A stretch of DNA of 64,000 nucleotides, taken from contig CM059973.1 in the NCBI GenBank assembly GCA_030490835.1, forward strand, positions 59,028,008-59,092,007. Direction: 5' to 3'. The notes under the pieces were generated by a model. That model was not told the origin of the DNA and did not search any database. It saw only the letters and a list, made by a program, of their open reading frames with translations. The translations under genes and the position numbers were made by a program. The DNA is from Annona cherimola. Lineage: Eukaryota > Streptophyta > Magnoliopsida > Magnoliales > Annonaceae. Shown here in pieces: positions 36,084-47,918 of the stretch (the stretch's first letter is position 1; each line of letters opens with the position of its first letter).

Positions 36084-36562
36084 ACTATTGTAAAATATCA
36101 AAAATAAATAAATAATAAATATTTAAGCTGACTAGTCAAAATACACGTAGGATATCCTACGTGGCTAGGTTGACTATTTGACCAACTGGGCTAAATAGTT
36201 AATAATGACCAATTATTATCTATATAAGCTGTGGGTTGTATTTTTATTTTTATTTTATTTCTTGTGTGTTATTTGAACAATCTTTGTAGCTCGTTTGACA
36301 TATGAGTGGTCCAGAAGTTTTAAAAGTCTAAGGTTCGAGTGGGAGTTCTATAGGGTGAAAGCTTTTATAAAAGGGTCAGGAGAGTTCGTGAATTTAGATA
36401 TCCATAAGAAATGTTTGGAAAAGCTTTGGAAAACTAGAGTTTCATAGGCAAGTAAGATTTTATTTGGAAATTGATTTTAATTCAATAATTATATATTTTA
36501 TTTTTATGAAATTAATTAGTTTATTTTGTATCAAACATGTATATCATGTGTTATGATTTTTA

Positions 36563-36852
36563 GGGTGTGTTTGGTTGGAGGTAAACTTTTGATGAAAAGT
36601 TTTTGGAGTAGAAGTTGTCAAATCAATAAAAAGTGATGTGATATAATAGGAGTAATGATGAGGAGTAAAGAGAATAAAGTTAAAATAGATAGGTTAGTTG
36701 TATGGGTAGTTGTGTAGAAATGATTGAAAAGTATGGTAGTTTGTATAGAAAAATGTGAAAAAATAATTAAAAAATAGAGTAATTATGGAGAGTGAAAAGT
36801 TTTAGATTAAAAAGTTTTAGTTGACACTTTTTTGCCCTAAACAAACACACCC
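36563..36852. mobile_element. Tourist-like MITE (family M) in solo LTR
   Basis: 290 bp from gggtgtgtttggttgg to acaaacacaccc, flanked by TTA at 36560-36562 and 36853-36855. The homologous point in the other LTR copy (about 8437) lacks it, which gives a clean empty site. Confidence 0.75.
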
Positions 36853-37259
36853 TTAGACTATGAATATGTCTGACATATTAAATTTTATAATCAAGTTTTT
36901 TTAGGATATAAAATTTTGCGGATAAATATGTCTAAAATATATGCGTTGAGATTGTTGTATTGTATTATGCATTTTATTTTATAAATGCATTGATATAAAT
37001 TAATTTGCAATAAGTAAATATGGATATTGAAATTAAATATTAATTGTGTGGGTTAGCATAAATGTAACCTAATAATAATTTTCTACATTACCTACGCATA
37101 ATGCATGTGACGTAAGTTTTATAGACATATAATACTGTTTAGTGGAATTTCCAAATGCGTCAGGACTTAGGATCGTCCTGAGGGAATTTCTGTTTGAGGT
37201 TATGCAACCATCTTTCCTTTGTTGCATTTGATGCTTGGACGCTTTTAATGCCTTTGATG

Positions 37260-38473
37260 TAGGGGTGTAAATCGGGTCGGGTTGACTCGGGTTGGGACAA
37301 ATACAACCCTAACCCACCTTGTAAAATTTCAACCCAACTCTACTTTCAACCCTACTTTTCACACCTTAACCCAACCCTATTTCAACCCACCTCAAATCGG
37401 TTCGGTTTGGGTTAGAAATCGGGCTAATAGATTACACATATTATCAATGTTAGTTAAGCTTTTGTTCACCCGAATTTCTAAAATAACAAAAAAGCAATGA
37501 TAATTATAAAAAAATAAGTACTAAAAAGTTCTACGTAACTCAAAAGTGGAAGATAAGTTTTGTAATTGATTTATTTTTTTGCTTTTGTATTCTTTGAGCA
37601 ATTGATGTCCCCTGCAAGTCAAAAAGTGAAAGCCAAGTAAAAGTATTGCAGTAAATTATGCAAATTGAAAAAACGAATATCATAGTCTTACTTACATTTT
37701 TAGTTGACTTCCAATCAAAGCTACAAACATCTCAAATTCCCAATTCACCTGTTCGTTATTTCAAATCACCAATGCAAGCGAACATCTAAACAACCTATTT
37801 ACAATGCAATATAGGGTGTTTGGCAATTGAAAGAAAAAGTCAATTAAAACTTTTCAATCTAAAACTTTTCACTCTCTACAATTATCATATTTTTAACTAT
37901 TATATTTTTTAATTATTTTTTCACATTTTCCTATACAACTACCCTACTTTTCAATCATTTATATAAAACTATCCACACAACTAACCTATCTATTTTAACT
38001 TTATTATCTTTATTACTCATCATTACCCCTATCATATCACATCAGTTGATAACTTTTACTCTCCAAAACTTTTCATCAAAAGTTTTATTCGTTACCAAAC
38101 ACACTCATAACCAAATAATCCAAACATAATTTCACAACTAATTAACCAAATATATTTCCAAACCAAATAAATTCAAACAACATTTCACAACCAAATTGTC
38201 AAACATATTTCCAAACTCCACACAATTTTATTTAAATATCCAAACAACATAAATGAAATACACTCTCATAAACATATCAAAATACATATCTTATGAAATC
38301 GGGTCGGGCCGGGTCGACCGACCCCCTAACCCGGCGCAACCTGATTTTGAAAATCGGGTCGGGTTGAACCCGATTTTCAAAAATCGAATTTCCAAAATAT
38401 CAACCTAACCATGGTATAAATCGGTCCGGGTTGATACGGGCTCGGGTTGAACCCGACCCTATTTACACCCCTA
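37260..38473. mobile_element. Non-autonomous hAT-type element in solo LTR
   Basis: It begins TAGGGGTGTAAATCGGGT and ends ATTTACACCCCTA, with a perfect 8-bp duplication CTTTGATG (37252-37259 and 38474-38481), the hallmark size of hAT insertions. Subterminal zones are rich in cgggttg repeats. No transposase is present. It contains a nested MITE at 37814-38106. Confidence 0.8.
37814..38106. mobile_element. Tourist-like MITE (family M) nested in hAT element
   Basis: gggtgtttggcaattgaaag at the left and taccaaacacactc at the right, with ATA on each side. It is in inverted orientation relative to the 36563 copy. Confidence 0.6.
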
Positions 38474-39165
38474 CTTTGATGTATCTGTTGAGATGATTTT
38501 GGATTAAAAACGGATGTGCAGCTGATCCCAGCAATACAAGCTAAGTGGCAAAGGCTCCATTTGCAGTAAAGGCAGTGATGATGTGACTAAATATGGACTG
38601 TTCATTCAGTTTTGTTATAATTATTCATTTTAACTCTGATATTTGTGATCAAATAGTCAACTTTTATGTTTTTGATGATTCTGGACTCAAAGGGTTTGAT
38701 TTTGCTTTGATGCATAATTTTTAAGTTATGGAATTAAATGACTATTTTGATCATTTAAATAAGTGTTAATTGGGTCATTATCCATTTTCAAATATTTTTT
38801 ATTTGCTAGTCATGTTAGGGCTAATTCATAATTTTTACAAGGAAACCAAATCAAGTGGGACACTACCCATTATTTTTACAAGTAAACCAAATCGAGTGAC
38901 ACATTAGAGTTTGGATTACCTGAAAATTTTCAATAATATTTATTTCTATTTATTTATTTCAAAGTCATGTATCGATAATGATAGACTTATAATTTTTTCT
39001 TGTGCTTTGATGTAATAATGGGAATATAACTACTAGAAGTGGAATTTTGAATTTTTCATAAATTAATATAATTATTAATTTTGCTATAAATGTGAGATTG
39101 TTTTAGGAATTTACATTAAATACACGGCCTACCAATACTTTCCTGAGCTAATACGTTACAACTAA

Positions 39166-40198
39166 TTATCTTATAAGCTGCAATCCAATCCCAAGCATGT
39201 TTTATGCACGTCCATCCGAAATATCAAGAGTGATTCTTTTTGTACGTTGAGAAAAGACGGCAACTTACATAGAACAATAGTTTTCTTCCTCGAAATTACA
39301 AACAAAATTCAATGATACACACACCTTTCTGAGCCACAACTGCTGGAATTTCCTGGCTTATTCATGGCTTTTTTTTTTTAATGACTCTGTATTTTTAAGG
39401 TTTTGCTTTCCATCTTCCCCTTTTTCCTCATTTGTTTGACATTATCGCCGCTGCCATTCAATTTAAATGCCTTCGCCTTCCTCTGACTTTCCTTGGTTTC
39501 CATTTCTCAGATGGAGGATCCACTTCTTTTGGGCTCCTAATTTAGTAGCTCAACACCTTGATGGTAGATATCTCCGGTAGGAGACGCAATGTAGACAAAT
39601 TGTCGTTGCTAGGATTTGTGTGAGAGAGAGGGCAAGAGAGGAGAGGCAAAATAAAAAGGGATTATTTTAAAATTTTCTACCATTCATTTTAGACACTTTA
39701 CTCTAGAAACTTGGTTGTAAATTTTGATCTGACGACATGCGATTCGTCTAAGAATCCAACGGGCGCAATTCATCTCACGACGAGTGGATGAAGTCACGAG
39801 AACTTCAGTACGGATGCATATGATCAGTATTCGGGCACAACTAGACTAGGTTCGGGCAAGTTCATAGTCTCATCCATTCCTTCATAGAAAAATAATACTT
39901 TATCTACTTTATCCTTCTACCATGTGAAAGTCGATTTACAGTTCCAATTACATTTTTAAGTAACCAATCATACTAACATTATTAAAATAATATTAAATAA
40001 ATATTAAAAAGTGGATAGTTTAATACATATTCATTAAAATCATGAAAAATGTGTATAAATCTTGAAATGCAACTGGTAAATAATTAAAACAACAACCACG
40101 AAAAATCTAAATTATAAAAATAAATAACGATTTAAACATTTAAAATTTCTAAATTTGACCTTAGGTCTATCATATGTATTTTATAGTATGGAACTTGT
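39166..40198. other. Intergenic, no gene seen
   Basis: AT-rich to moderate composition between two solo LTRs. No domain-bearing ORF or repeat edge is seen. Confidence 0.3.
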
Positions 40199-42222
40199 GG
40201 TATTGTGGCGCCCCCGACCCGAACCGGGGTGCCTACTAGAAGCCTTACTCCAGGATCTTATTGATTGGTAAACGTGACTCAGGAATGTTGCCCTGATCAT
40301 ATGGCGAGATTTTTAATTGGATCTTGTCTAAAATTTTTTTTTTCACTCATCACATAACATCATATCATCGTATATAAACACATTTTTGACATCAATTTTA
40401 CATATATTATTCATATCATAATAACTGACTTGTCTACATCACAAGTTCTCTCAACCTAAATAGTTCATATATACATATTTTGAAAATTCCATATAATCAT
40501 TCATATCACCACAAAACCATTCATATATTCTTTTATTGAAATAATTCACATATTCATATAAGTACAATCATTCTTATCATATTCATAAAATATGTCTTTA
40601 AATATGATCATCTTACATTCGCCCCTCTGGACACATACATAGGACTGCAAATAATATCTGTATATCATTTCTACCTGGCATCATTTATGAGTCAGCTCCA
40701 TAGCTTGTCTGATATTTTGAAAATACATGTGAGTAATAATATTCAGTAAGCAAGCCTTTTCTTTTGCAAGTAAACATTTTTTCTTCCTTCAAATGCGTTT
40801 CTTTATATTGGGTAGGAGACACTTATCAAGTGATCAACTACCAATAGATCAGAAACCTTTTTATCCTTATGCGTATTATGAAAATGTAATGCATTCAAGC
40901 ATATATGACATTCCTTCCAATGGGACGCTAGTTAGGCGTCCACCACTTGATCCAACTCCCATTTCAGGGAGGGCGTCGCCGGCCTCAGCCTGTATCAGCG
41001 ACTCGGTCACGTTAGAGGAGGACAACCGGTCCAATTACACCTCTCTCGTGACCTATTCCTCGTGCACCATGATCATTCACATACACATGCTGACATGACA
41101 TTTCTAAATCCTAAACATTTCATAAAAGAAGTTAACAAATAGTTAGTAATCATTTCATGTAAAGCATTATAGGAATGACCATCCTTAAATACATTTCCTA
41201 AAAACATGTGAGCAAACAATTTGCAAACATTTAGAAATAATTTAGAAAGCATATAAAATATCATTTTCAAAGTTGTGCTTGCTTATTTGCGTAATCAACT
41301 TGTACCTTCCACATTTTCTTTTTCTTTTTCTATACAAATAAAAAGGACCATTTTTTTCTCATATAGATAAAATATTTCTTGCTTGCACATTTCTACTATT
41401 AGATTTGAATCTATCTTAGGGTTTTCTAACCCATGTATATGTCATAATCACCTTATTTTCCTTCATAATTCTCACAGAGGTTAGCTTGGTCTCTATTTTC
41501 ACATATGAATTTTTTTATCCCAAAATCCTTAAAAATTTCATTCATACATCCTTATAGATATCAATCTTATTTCTGCCCAAATCACGCTGTTTACTATTCA
41601 TGATTACTGTTCATGATTACTGTTCATGGGTTTCAAAATTTGGCATTTTTTTCCAAAAATAAAAAATACCATGACATAACTCTTGTCTAGTACATCATGA
41701 GATAATTCATGAATGTTGAATTAATCATGATTGTCTTGGCTAAATAAATCATTTTAGCCATTTATACACATATGTGTATAAGGTTCCATAATTCATGTTT
41801 TAAGCATGAATTTGACTTAACAAAATTCTTTTAAATTCTTATAATATACTCCATAATATACCATGATCAACATAATCATAATTCTCATTTAAAATTTTTG
41901 GAACTTATTATTAAATTCCAAAACAGCCCTTCTCTTCTTATTTTCACTATGTTCAATCTTCTTATTTATCCATTAATTCCATATACATATAATATCATCA
42001 ATTATTAATCATCCTTGCTATCCTTAATCTTTTATTACACTCTTACCTAACATATATATCAATTTTGATCATTTCCACTTAGGTTTCATATTTTTTTTTA
42101 TTTCTCAAACTGTCCACATTTGCTGAAATCAGGCGTACTGATTTTTTTTTGATAAAAGGAATCACTCTATCCTTGCTCCCTTTCAATATTAAAGGGGTCA
42201 GGGATAAAGTAATCCAAGCAAT

Positions 42223-45200
42223 TCATTGCCAAAAAATTATCTGTACAGATTTTCTCACGAATAGCTTGGGGGGGTTGCTCCACCAAGACTGGTGATCCTC
42301 TAAAGAAACCAAAACTAATTCAGCTAAAGAGTGAGCAATTGTATTTCCTTGCCGTAGTACATGATAGACCGAAAAAGAACCATTGTTAGTGAGAATAGAC
42401 CTAATTTCAGCAATAATAAAACCCATCTGGGAGGTAATGGGTTCTATATTGGACAGATAGTTACACAAAATGAGAGAATCTGTTTCAAACTATGCACGAC
42501 TGATATTTAGGTGGAGTGCCCACCTAAGCCCCAACAGGAAAGCAGTAGCCTCCGTAAATAGCGGTTCCCTCACACCAACCCATCTCCACCCTCTTGCTGC
42601 AACAAAAACACCCTGGGAGTCTCTAATAACAGCTGTACTGCCGAAAGTACCCAAGTCCCCATGACGACGTGCATCCACATTTATCTTGACAAAACCCGAC
42701 GCAGTTTGGACCATCGGGGCACCAAGGATCTGTCCAAAAGACCCGTGTGAATGAGCATTTTTGCACTCCTATGCTGGTTAAGAAACTCCGCACACCAGGT
42801 CAATGTGTCCGTGAACTTTGGTTGAAGTCCCTCCTCTCTGAGCTTGTTCCGTAAATACCATATCCTCCAACAGCTCAAGATGAAAAAAGCGAGATCCTCG
42901 GATCTGTTCTCCTGCACTAGAGTTTCCAAAATCTCCCGGACTGTTACCCCCTGAGAAACCATCCTTGTAACTTTCCTGCAAACCCTATCGGTCATTGCAC
43001 ACCTCAGAAATAGGTGATTCTCATTTCGGTATCATTCTTGCATAACACGCAACACGGGTCCACCACAATGCCCCTATGAATCAGATTTTTTAGAGTGGGA
43101 AGGGCATTTATGAGAAGTCGCCATCCAAAAATTATGACTTTACTTGGGAGTTTCAACTGCCATATTGCCTTATAACACCCAGATAGGGCTAGGTTGTCAT
43201 CATCTGAGAACAGTAGTCTGTATGCCAATTTTACCGTGTAAAATCTATTTGGTTCATGCTTCCAAAACATACAATCGTTCGTATTCCTTTGGGGAAGGGG
43301 AATCAGATTGACCTCTTGCCATGTAGCCTCCCCCGCAGCAGCCAGCACCCGGTCCTTGTCCATGATTTTGTTTCACCAAGTGGCTAACCCTCACATCCTC
43401 TGGGATTGAATGCGGAAGGGGTCCCGCCTTATCTACCTTAGATTCGAGCCAGATATCGGCAAAGAAACTTACCCATTTCCCATCTCCAATTCTCCATTTG
43501 CAGCCCCTTTGAATCACATCTCTTGCCTTCAAAATACTCTTCTAGGTGAAAGAGTCAGATGGCTTCGCCTTGCATATTCATATGTCTGAGGTTGGGAAGT
43601 ATTTGGCCTTAAGAACTTTGTGACATAAGGATTTGTTACACGATACCAACCTCCAAACCTGCTTTGCAAGAAGGGCATAGTTGAATTTGTGGAAATCCCT
43701 AAATCCAATTCCACCCGATCTCTTTGGCTTGCAAATATCCTTCCATGTCACCCAGCTCAATTTTCTTTTACTATCCTTCTCTTCCCACCAAAATTTACTG
43801 AGCATCCCATTAATGTCATTACAGAATGATTTGGGCAGTAAAAAGATGCTAATCGTGTACGAAGGGATAGCCTGAGCAACCGTCTTGATTAGCACCTCTT
43901 TTCCACCCCAAGAGCAGCTTACCATTCCATCCTTGAATTCGGTTTCATATATGTTCTTTGAGGCCCTTGAAAATTCCAACTTTAGATCTTCCAAGCCAGG
44001 CCAGGAGGCCTAGGTATCGGTGGAAATCATTTTCAGCAAATGCTAATAGTTGGATCATCTCCCTCCTGGCAGAGCTTTCCATATTAGCGCTGAAGAAGAC
44101 CGCGGTTTTGTCAACATTTACCATCTGGCCCGAAGAATCCGTATATTGGTTTAGAATGTCTAAAAAATTCCTGATGTTCCCCCCATCTGCCCTAAGGAAG
44201 ATGATAGCGTCATCCGCAAACAGCATATGAGTTATCGTCGGGCCATGCGGTTGTAGTCTAATGCCATGAATTGCTCCACGAGCGGTCGCATAAGAAATCA
44301 GAGTAGAAAGACCCTCCGCACATAATAAAAATAGGTATGGAGATAGCGGGTCTCCCTGCCTTAACCCCCTATGAGGTTGGAAGTATGAGGATTTGAAGCC
44401 ATTGACATTTACTCGGTATCTGACCGTGGATATGCAACTCATGACCCAATTGATCCACACCTTGCTGAAATTCATAGCCCCCATCATCCGTTTGAGGAAA
44501 TTCCATTCAACCCTGTCATAGACCTTCGACATATCTAGCGTAATAGCCATCTCTTGCTTACGCCCATTCTTGCTCCTTCGTAGTGAGTGAATTGCTTCAC
44601 AGGCGATCAACATGTTATCTGTGATAAGCCGCCCAGGAACAAAAGCGCTTTGTTCTTCCCCGATGACATTATGGAGTACCAATTTAAGTCTGTTAGCTAG
44701 GACCTTTGCCAAAATTTTATAGACCACATTGCATAGGCTAATAGGTCTAAAATGAGATAATACATGAACTCCAGCCCTTTTTGGAATCAAAATTAGTGTG
44801 GTTGAATTTGAGTCCTTTATGTGCCTGCATAGTTGGGTGGGATTGCTCTCTTCCATGAACAACTTGCACGACTCGATGATCTCTCTACCCACGATGTTCT
44901 AATGTTTTTGATAGAATCCGGCTGACATTCCGTCCTGGCCCGGGGCCTTAGTGGGACTCATACCTTTAATCGCTTTGACAATTTCCTCAGTCTGCAAGGG
45001 TTTCGTTAGGGACAACCTTTGTTCATCAGAAATTCTTCTTGTGATTACATTCTCCACCCATGGCGCCTCCCGAGGTGTAGATGAGGAATAAACCTCAGAG
45101 AAGTGCTTAACTGCCATATCAATCAACTGGTCTTGGTCCCTAATCCAGCCTCCGTTCTGGTCCCTCAACTCCTCGATGAAATTTATTCGTCGTCTGTTGG

Positions 45201-46290
45201 AGGCGATTTGGTGGAAAAACCTGGTGTTTTTGTCTCCCTCCTGGAGCCAATGTGACTTCGCACGCATCCTCCAAAGTTGCTTCTCATCTTCCAGCAGAAG
45301 ATTGATTTGGAATTTTAGCTTCTGCATAGAATCATCCCTTTCGTCATTAAGCCTCATACCCATAATAGAATCAAGCTCCCTTTGCTTTCGCTCAATCGCT
45401 TTCTGGAGGTTGCCTCTCTTCCTTCGATTCCAATTAGATAGCTCAATACCGCATCGATTAAGCTTCCATGAAAGCTGGTTAGTTGCATGAGAAGTCGTCG
45501 GAGGTTTGGATTCCCATACTTAGTTAACAATTCTGGATGCCTCTTTATCACGGGCCCAGAATAGATCATATCTGAACTCCCATGGTGGTTTTCTCCTTCC
45601 TTCATTTGAATCTAGTACCAACAAGATGGGGCAATGGTCCGAAGTGGGAGCCGATAAATGATTGATTTTCGCATGAGGGAACAAGTTCAGCTAAAACAGA
45701 GAGGAAAGCCCTCTATCCAATCTCGCTTCCACTCTTTGTCGTCCCCTTCTATTATTTCTCCATGTCATGGTCACACCAGTAAAGCCAAGATCCTGCAGAT
45801 TACATCTATCTATAGTTTCATAAAAAAGATCCATTTGGGTCTGGGGACGAGTCCTCCCGCTAATATATTCACTTGGACCCATGACTTCATTGAAATCACC
45901 CGTAACTAGCCAAGGAACACTACTCCCGACGCTCAGCTTGTTGAGAATATTCTAGCTTTGGTGTCGATGGTGAGTTTCAGGGTGGCCGTAAAAACCCGTG
46001 AACCGCCAACCAAGAAAGTCTGCATCAATGTGGTGGATAGAAAAACTCTTGATGCACGCTGGTTTGTCGTTGTTCCACAGAAGAGCCAAACCCCCCCTTG
46101 CTTCTGGTTCCACAACAAAGCAACATTCAAACTTAAGTCTTCTTCTGATGCTCTCCATCTCCTTTGAATTGCATTTTGTTTCACTAAGGAAGACCAAACA
46201 GGGATATTTTTTCCTAACCAAATCTAGAAGGCTACGAATCGCTCATGGGTTCCCAAGCCCACGACAATTCCAGGCTACTCGTCCATGTCG
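42223..46290 (-). pseudogene. LINE ORF2: endonuclease, reverse transcriptase, zf-RVT, RNase H
   Basis: The domain order on the minus strand is complete. The endonuclease starts VAWNCRGLGN near 46250-46285, overlapping the ORF1 stop, with FLSETK and GGLALLWN near 46080-46190 and TMTWRNNRRGRQRVEARLDR near 45700-45770. Reverse transcriptase carries KAPGQDGMSAGFY near 44915, RPISLCNVVYK, RGLRQGDPLSPYLF and the catalytic LFADD near 44210-44230. zf-RVT lies near 43004-43180 (CCVLC), and RNase H runs from 42714 to 42223. A Trp-to-TGA stop at about 46250, a Trp-to-TAG stop at about 44897 and several frame changes (near 45605, 43990, 43360 and 42990) show the ORF is broken. Confidence 0.85.
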
Positions 46291-47918
46291 TTGTTCTCTA
46301 GTCTTTTACTCCGCTTTTGCACCTCCGAGAGTTCACCCAGTTTGTTGTCTCGACCTCGTTTTCCAACTCCTATCACTCGGCCATCCAACGAATCATATCT
46401 TCCCATGTCTTGCCCCCATCTAGCCCTTCTCTTCCATTTACCATTAGTCCGATTGATTTCCATACCTCCTCTATTATGCCTCCATCTCAAACCAGATCTG
46501 TCACTAGCAGTAGTCACATCAAAGTCGGATAAGCGCCTTCCATCAGCCGCCATATAGTCATCCTGAAGCACGTGAACATCAAATAGCAAGTTAGCTTCCT
46601 CTCCCACACAATGCAGTCGATCCCCTTCAAAGATTCCCAGTTTCTTCTTCTTAATTTGTGCATTGCTACCATTATGCCCACCCTTTTGGACCTGCTTATC
46701 GTTCTGTGGTTGACCCTCATTATCCTTGCTTTCCACCAAATCCCAATTTTGCACATGTATACCCCTGATCTGTGGTTTTCCCTCTGGCGGTCCTTCCTGC
46801 TGCTCATATTGCTCATTCGATTGGTCCAAGTGGCCTTGTGGAATTGTTGTTTTGGATTGTTGGTGATGATATCTTGAAGAGTCCAAAGGCATGTTAGAAA
46901 TTACTGCATGTTGCTGTCGAAAGTTAGAGTTGGACTTTTGAAAATTCACATCAGTAAAAAACACATCCTCCTCATTCGAGTTTATCCTCTGGATTGGTTT
47001 GGGCAAAGCAGCACCTTCCCCTCTCCAACTCTGATTGGAACTGCATTCATGCCTGCTGCCATTACCATGATCTCCTCTCCTTTCATGATCTTCCCTGTGT
47101 CCTGAACTCTCCTAAGATTGCTCCCCATGGATACAGAAATTCACACCCAAATATTTAGTTGGTGTTGCCCTATTGCTGTTGGTGTTCCCATATCGAATCT
47201 GCATGGGCCTTACCCCCACCCTCAGCCAGCTCCTATATGGCATTTCTGCTTCTGTTAACTATTTGTGCAGCTTGATTGTCCTAAGACAGTCACGATGAGC
47301 ATGACCCATGATTTCGCATAGATAGCAAAATATAGGGAGTTTTTCATATTGGAAAGTAATCCATTTCCGCTGTTGCGAACTAATTTGGATGAACATCCCT
47401 CTTCTAAGAGGTTCCCGACAATCAATCGTCACTTTCAGCTTGAGATCAGCTTCTGTGGCCACCATTTCAGTCATATCTTTAAAGGAATTTCCAATACTAT
47501 GTCCCAGGCAATTTTTGTCTACGATATAAGGGACCCCAAAAATGTGCATCCACATTGGCGTTTTGACAAGCACTATGTGGGTGATTTCCATCTCCTCTTT
47601 CAGGTCCGATACCAGCACCAAACACCTCTCAAAAATCCAGGGGCAGCCCTTCATTATGAGGTCTTTGTCTGCTTGATCCGAGAACGAGACTTGGTACAGG
47701 TTCTCCCCCATCTCTGTAAAGTGGCACATGCTTTTCGTCCTCCACAGCCTTCTCATCATAGACTTGAATAGCTCCTTATTATAAGTCTTGGATGACCAAA
47801 GAGAGCAGAGGATTGATGCACCATCTCCTGGCTTTATCTTCTTAATGGCTTCACCGGATATGGCCATTGTTTGGAGTTCTGCCCCCAGTAAGTCCCCTAA
47901 GCTCAGATTCATTGTCAC
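46275..47918 (-). pseudogene. LINE ORF1: DUF4283 and zinc knuckle protein
   Basis: The first open part, 47918-47259, encodes 219 codons. DUF4283 features include LFKSMMRRLWRT, GENLYQVSF, GCPWIFERCLV and MWMHIFGVP. It ends in FQYEKLPIFCYLC and a CX2CX4HX4C knuckle (CYLCEIMGHAHRDC). After a stop, the same frame opens again at 47006-46275 with a Q/N/K-rich linker. It probably acts as the RNA-binding ORF1 protein of plant L1 elements. The stop after the knuckle makes it a likely pseudogene. Sequence to 48105 upstream is the LINE 5' leader or start of ORF1. Confidence 0.75.

Larger units (their letters stand above)
36089..39160 (+). mobile_element. Solo LTR, family B, copy 2, with nested insertions
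   Basis: It starts TGTAAAATATC and ends ACGTTACA, matching both ends of 7975-9524. The flanks are ACTAT (36084-36088) and ACTAA (39161-39165), a 5-bp duplication with one change. Subtracting the MITE with its duplication (293 bp) and the hAT element with its duplication (1222 bp) from 3072 leaves 1557 bp, against 1550 for copy 1. It has no coding content of its own. Confidence 0.78.

Noticed and set aside
40793..41098. 101-codon ORF
   Set aside because: It lies inside the solo LTR, has no known domain and is not conserved in the other LTR copy.
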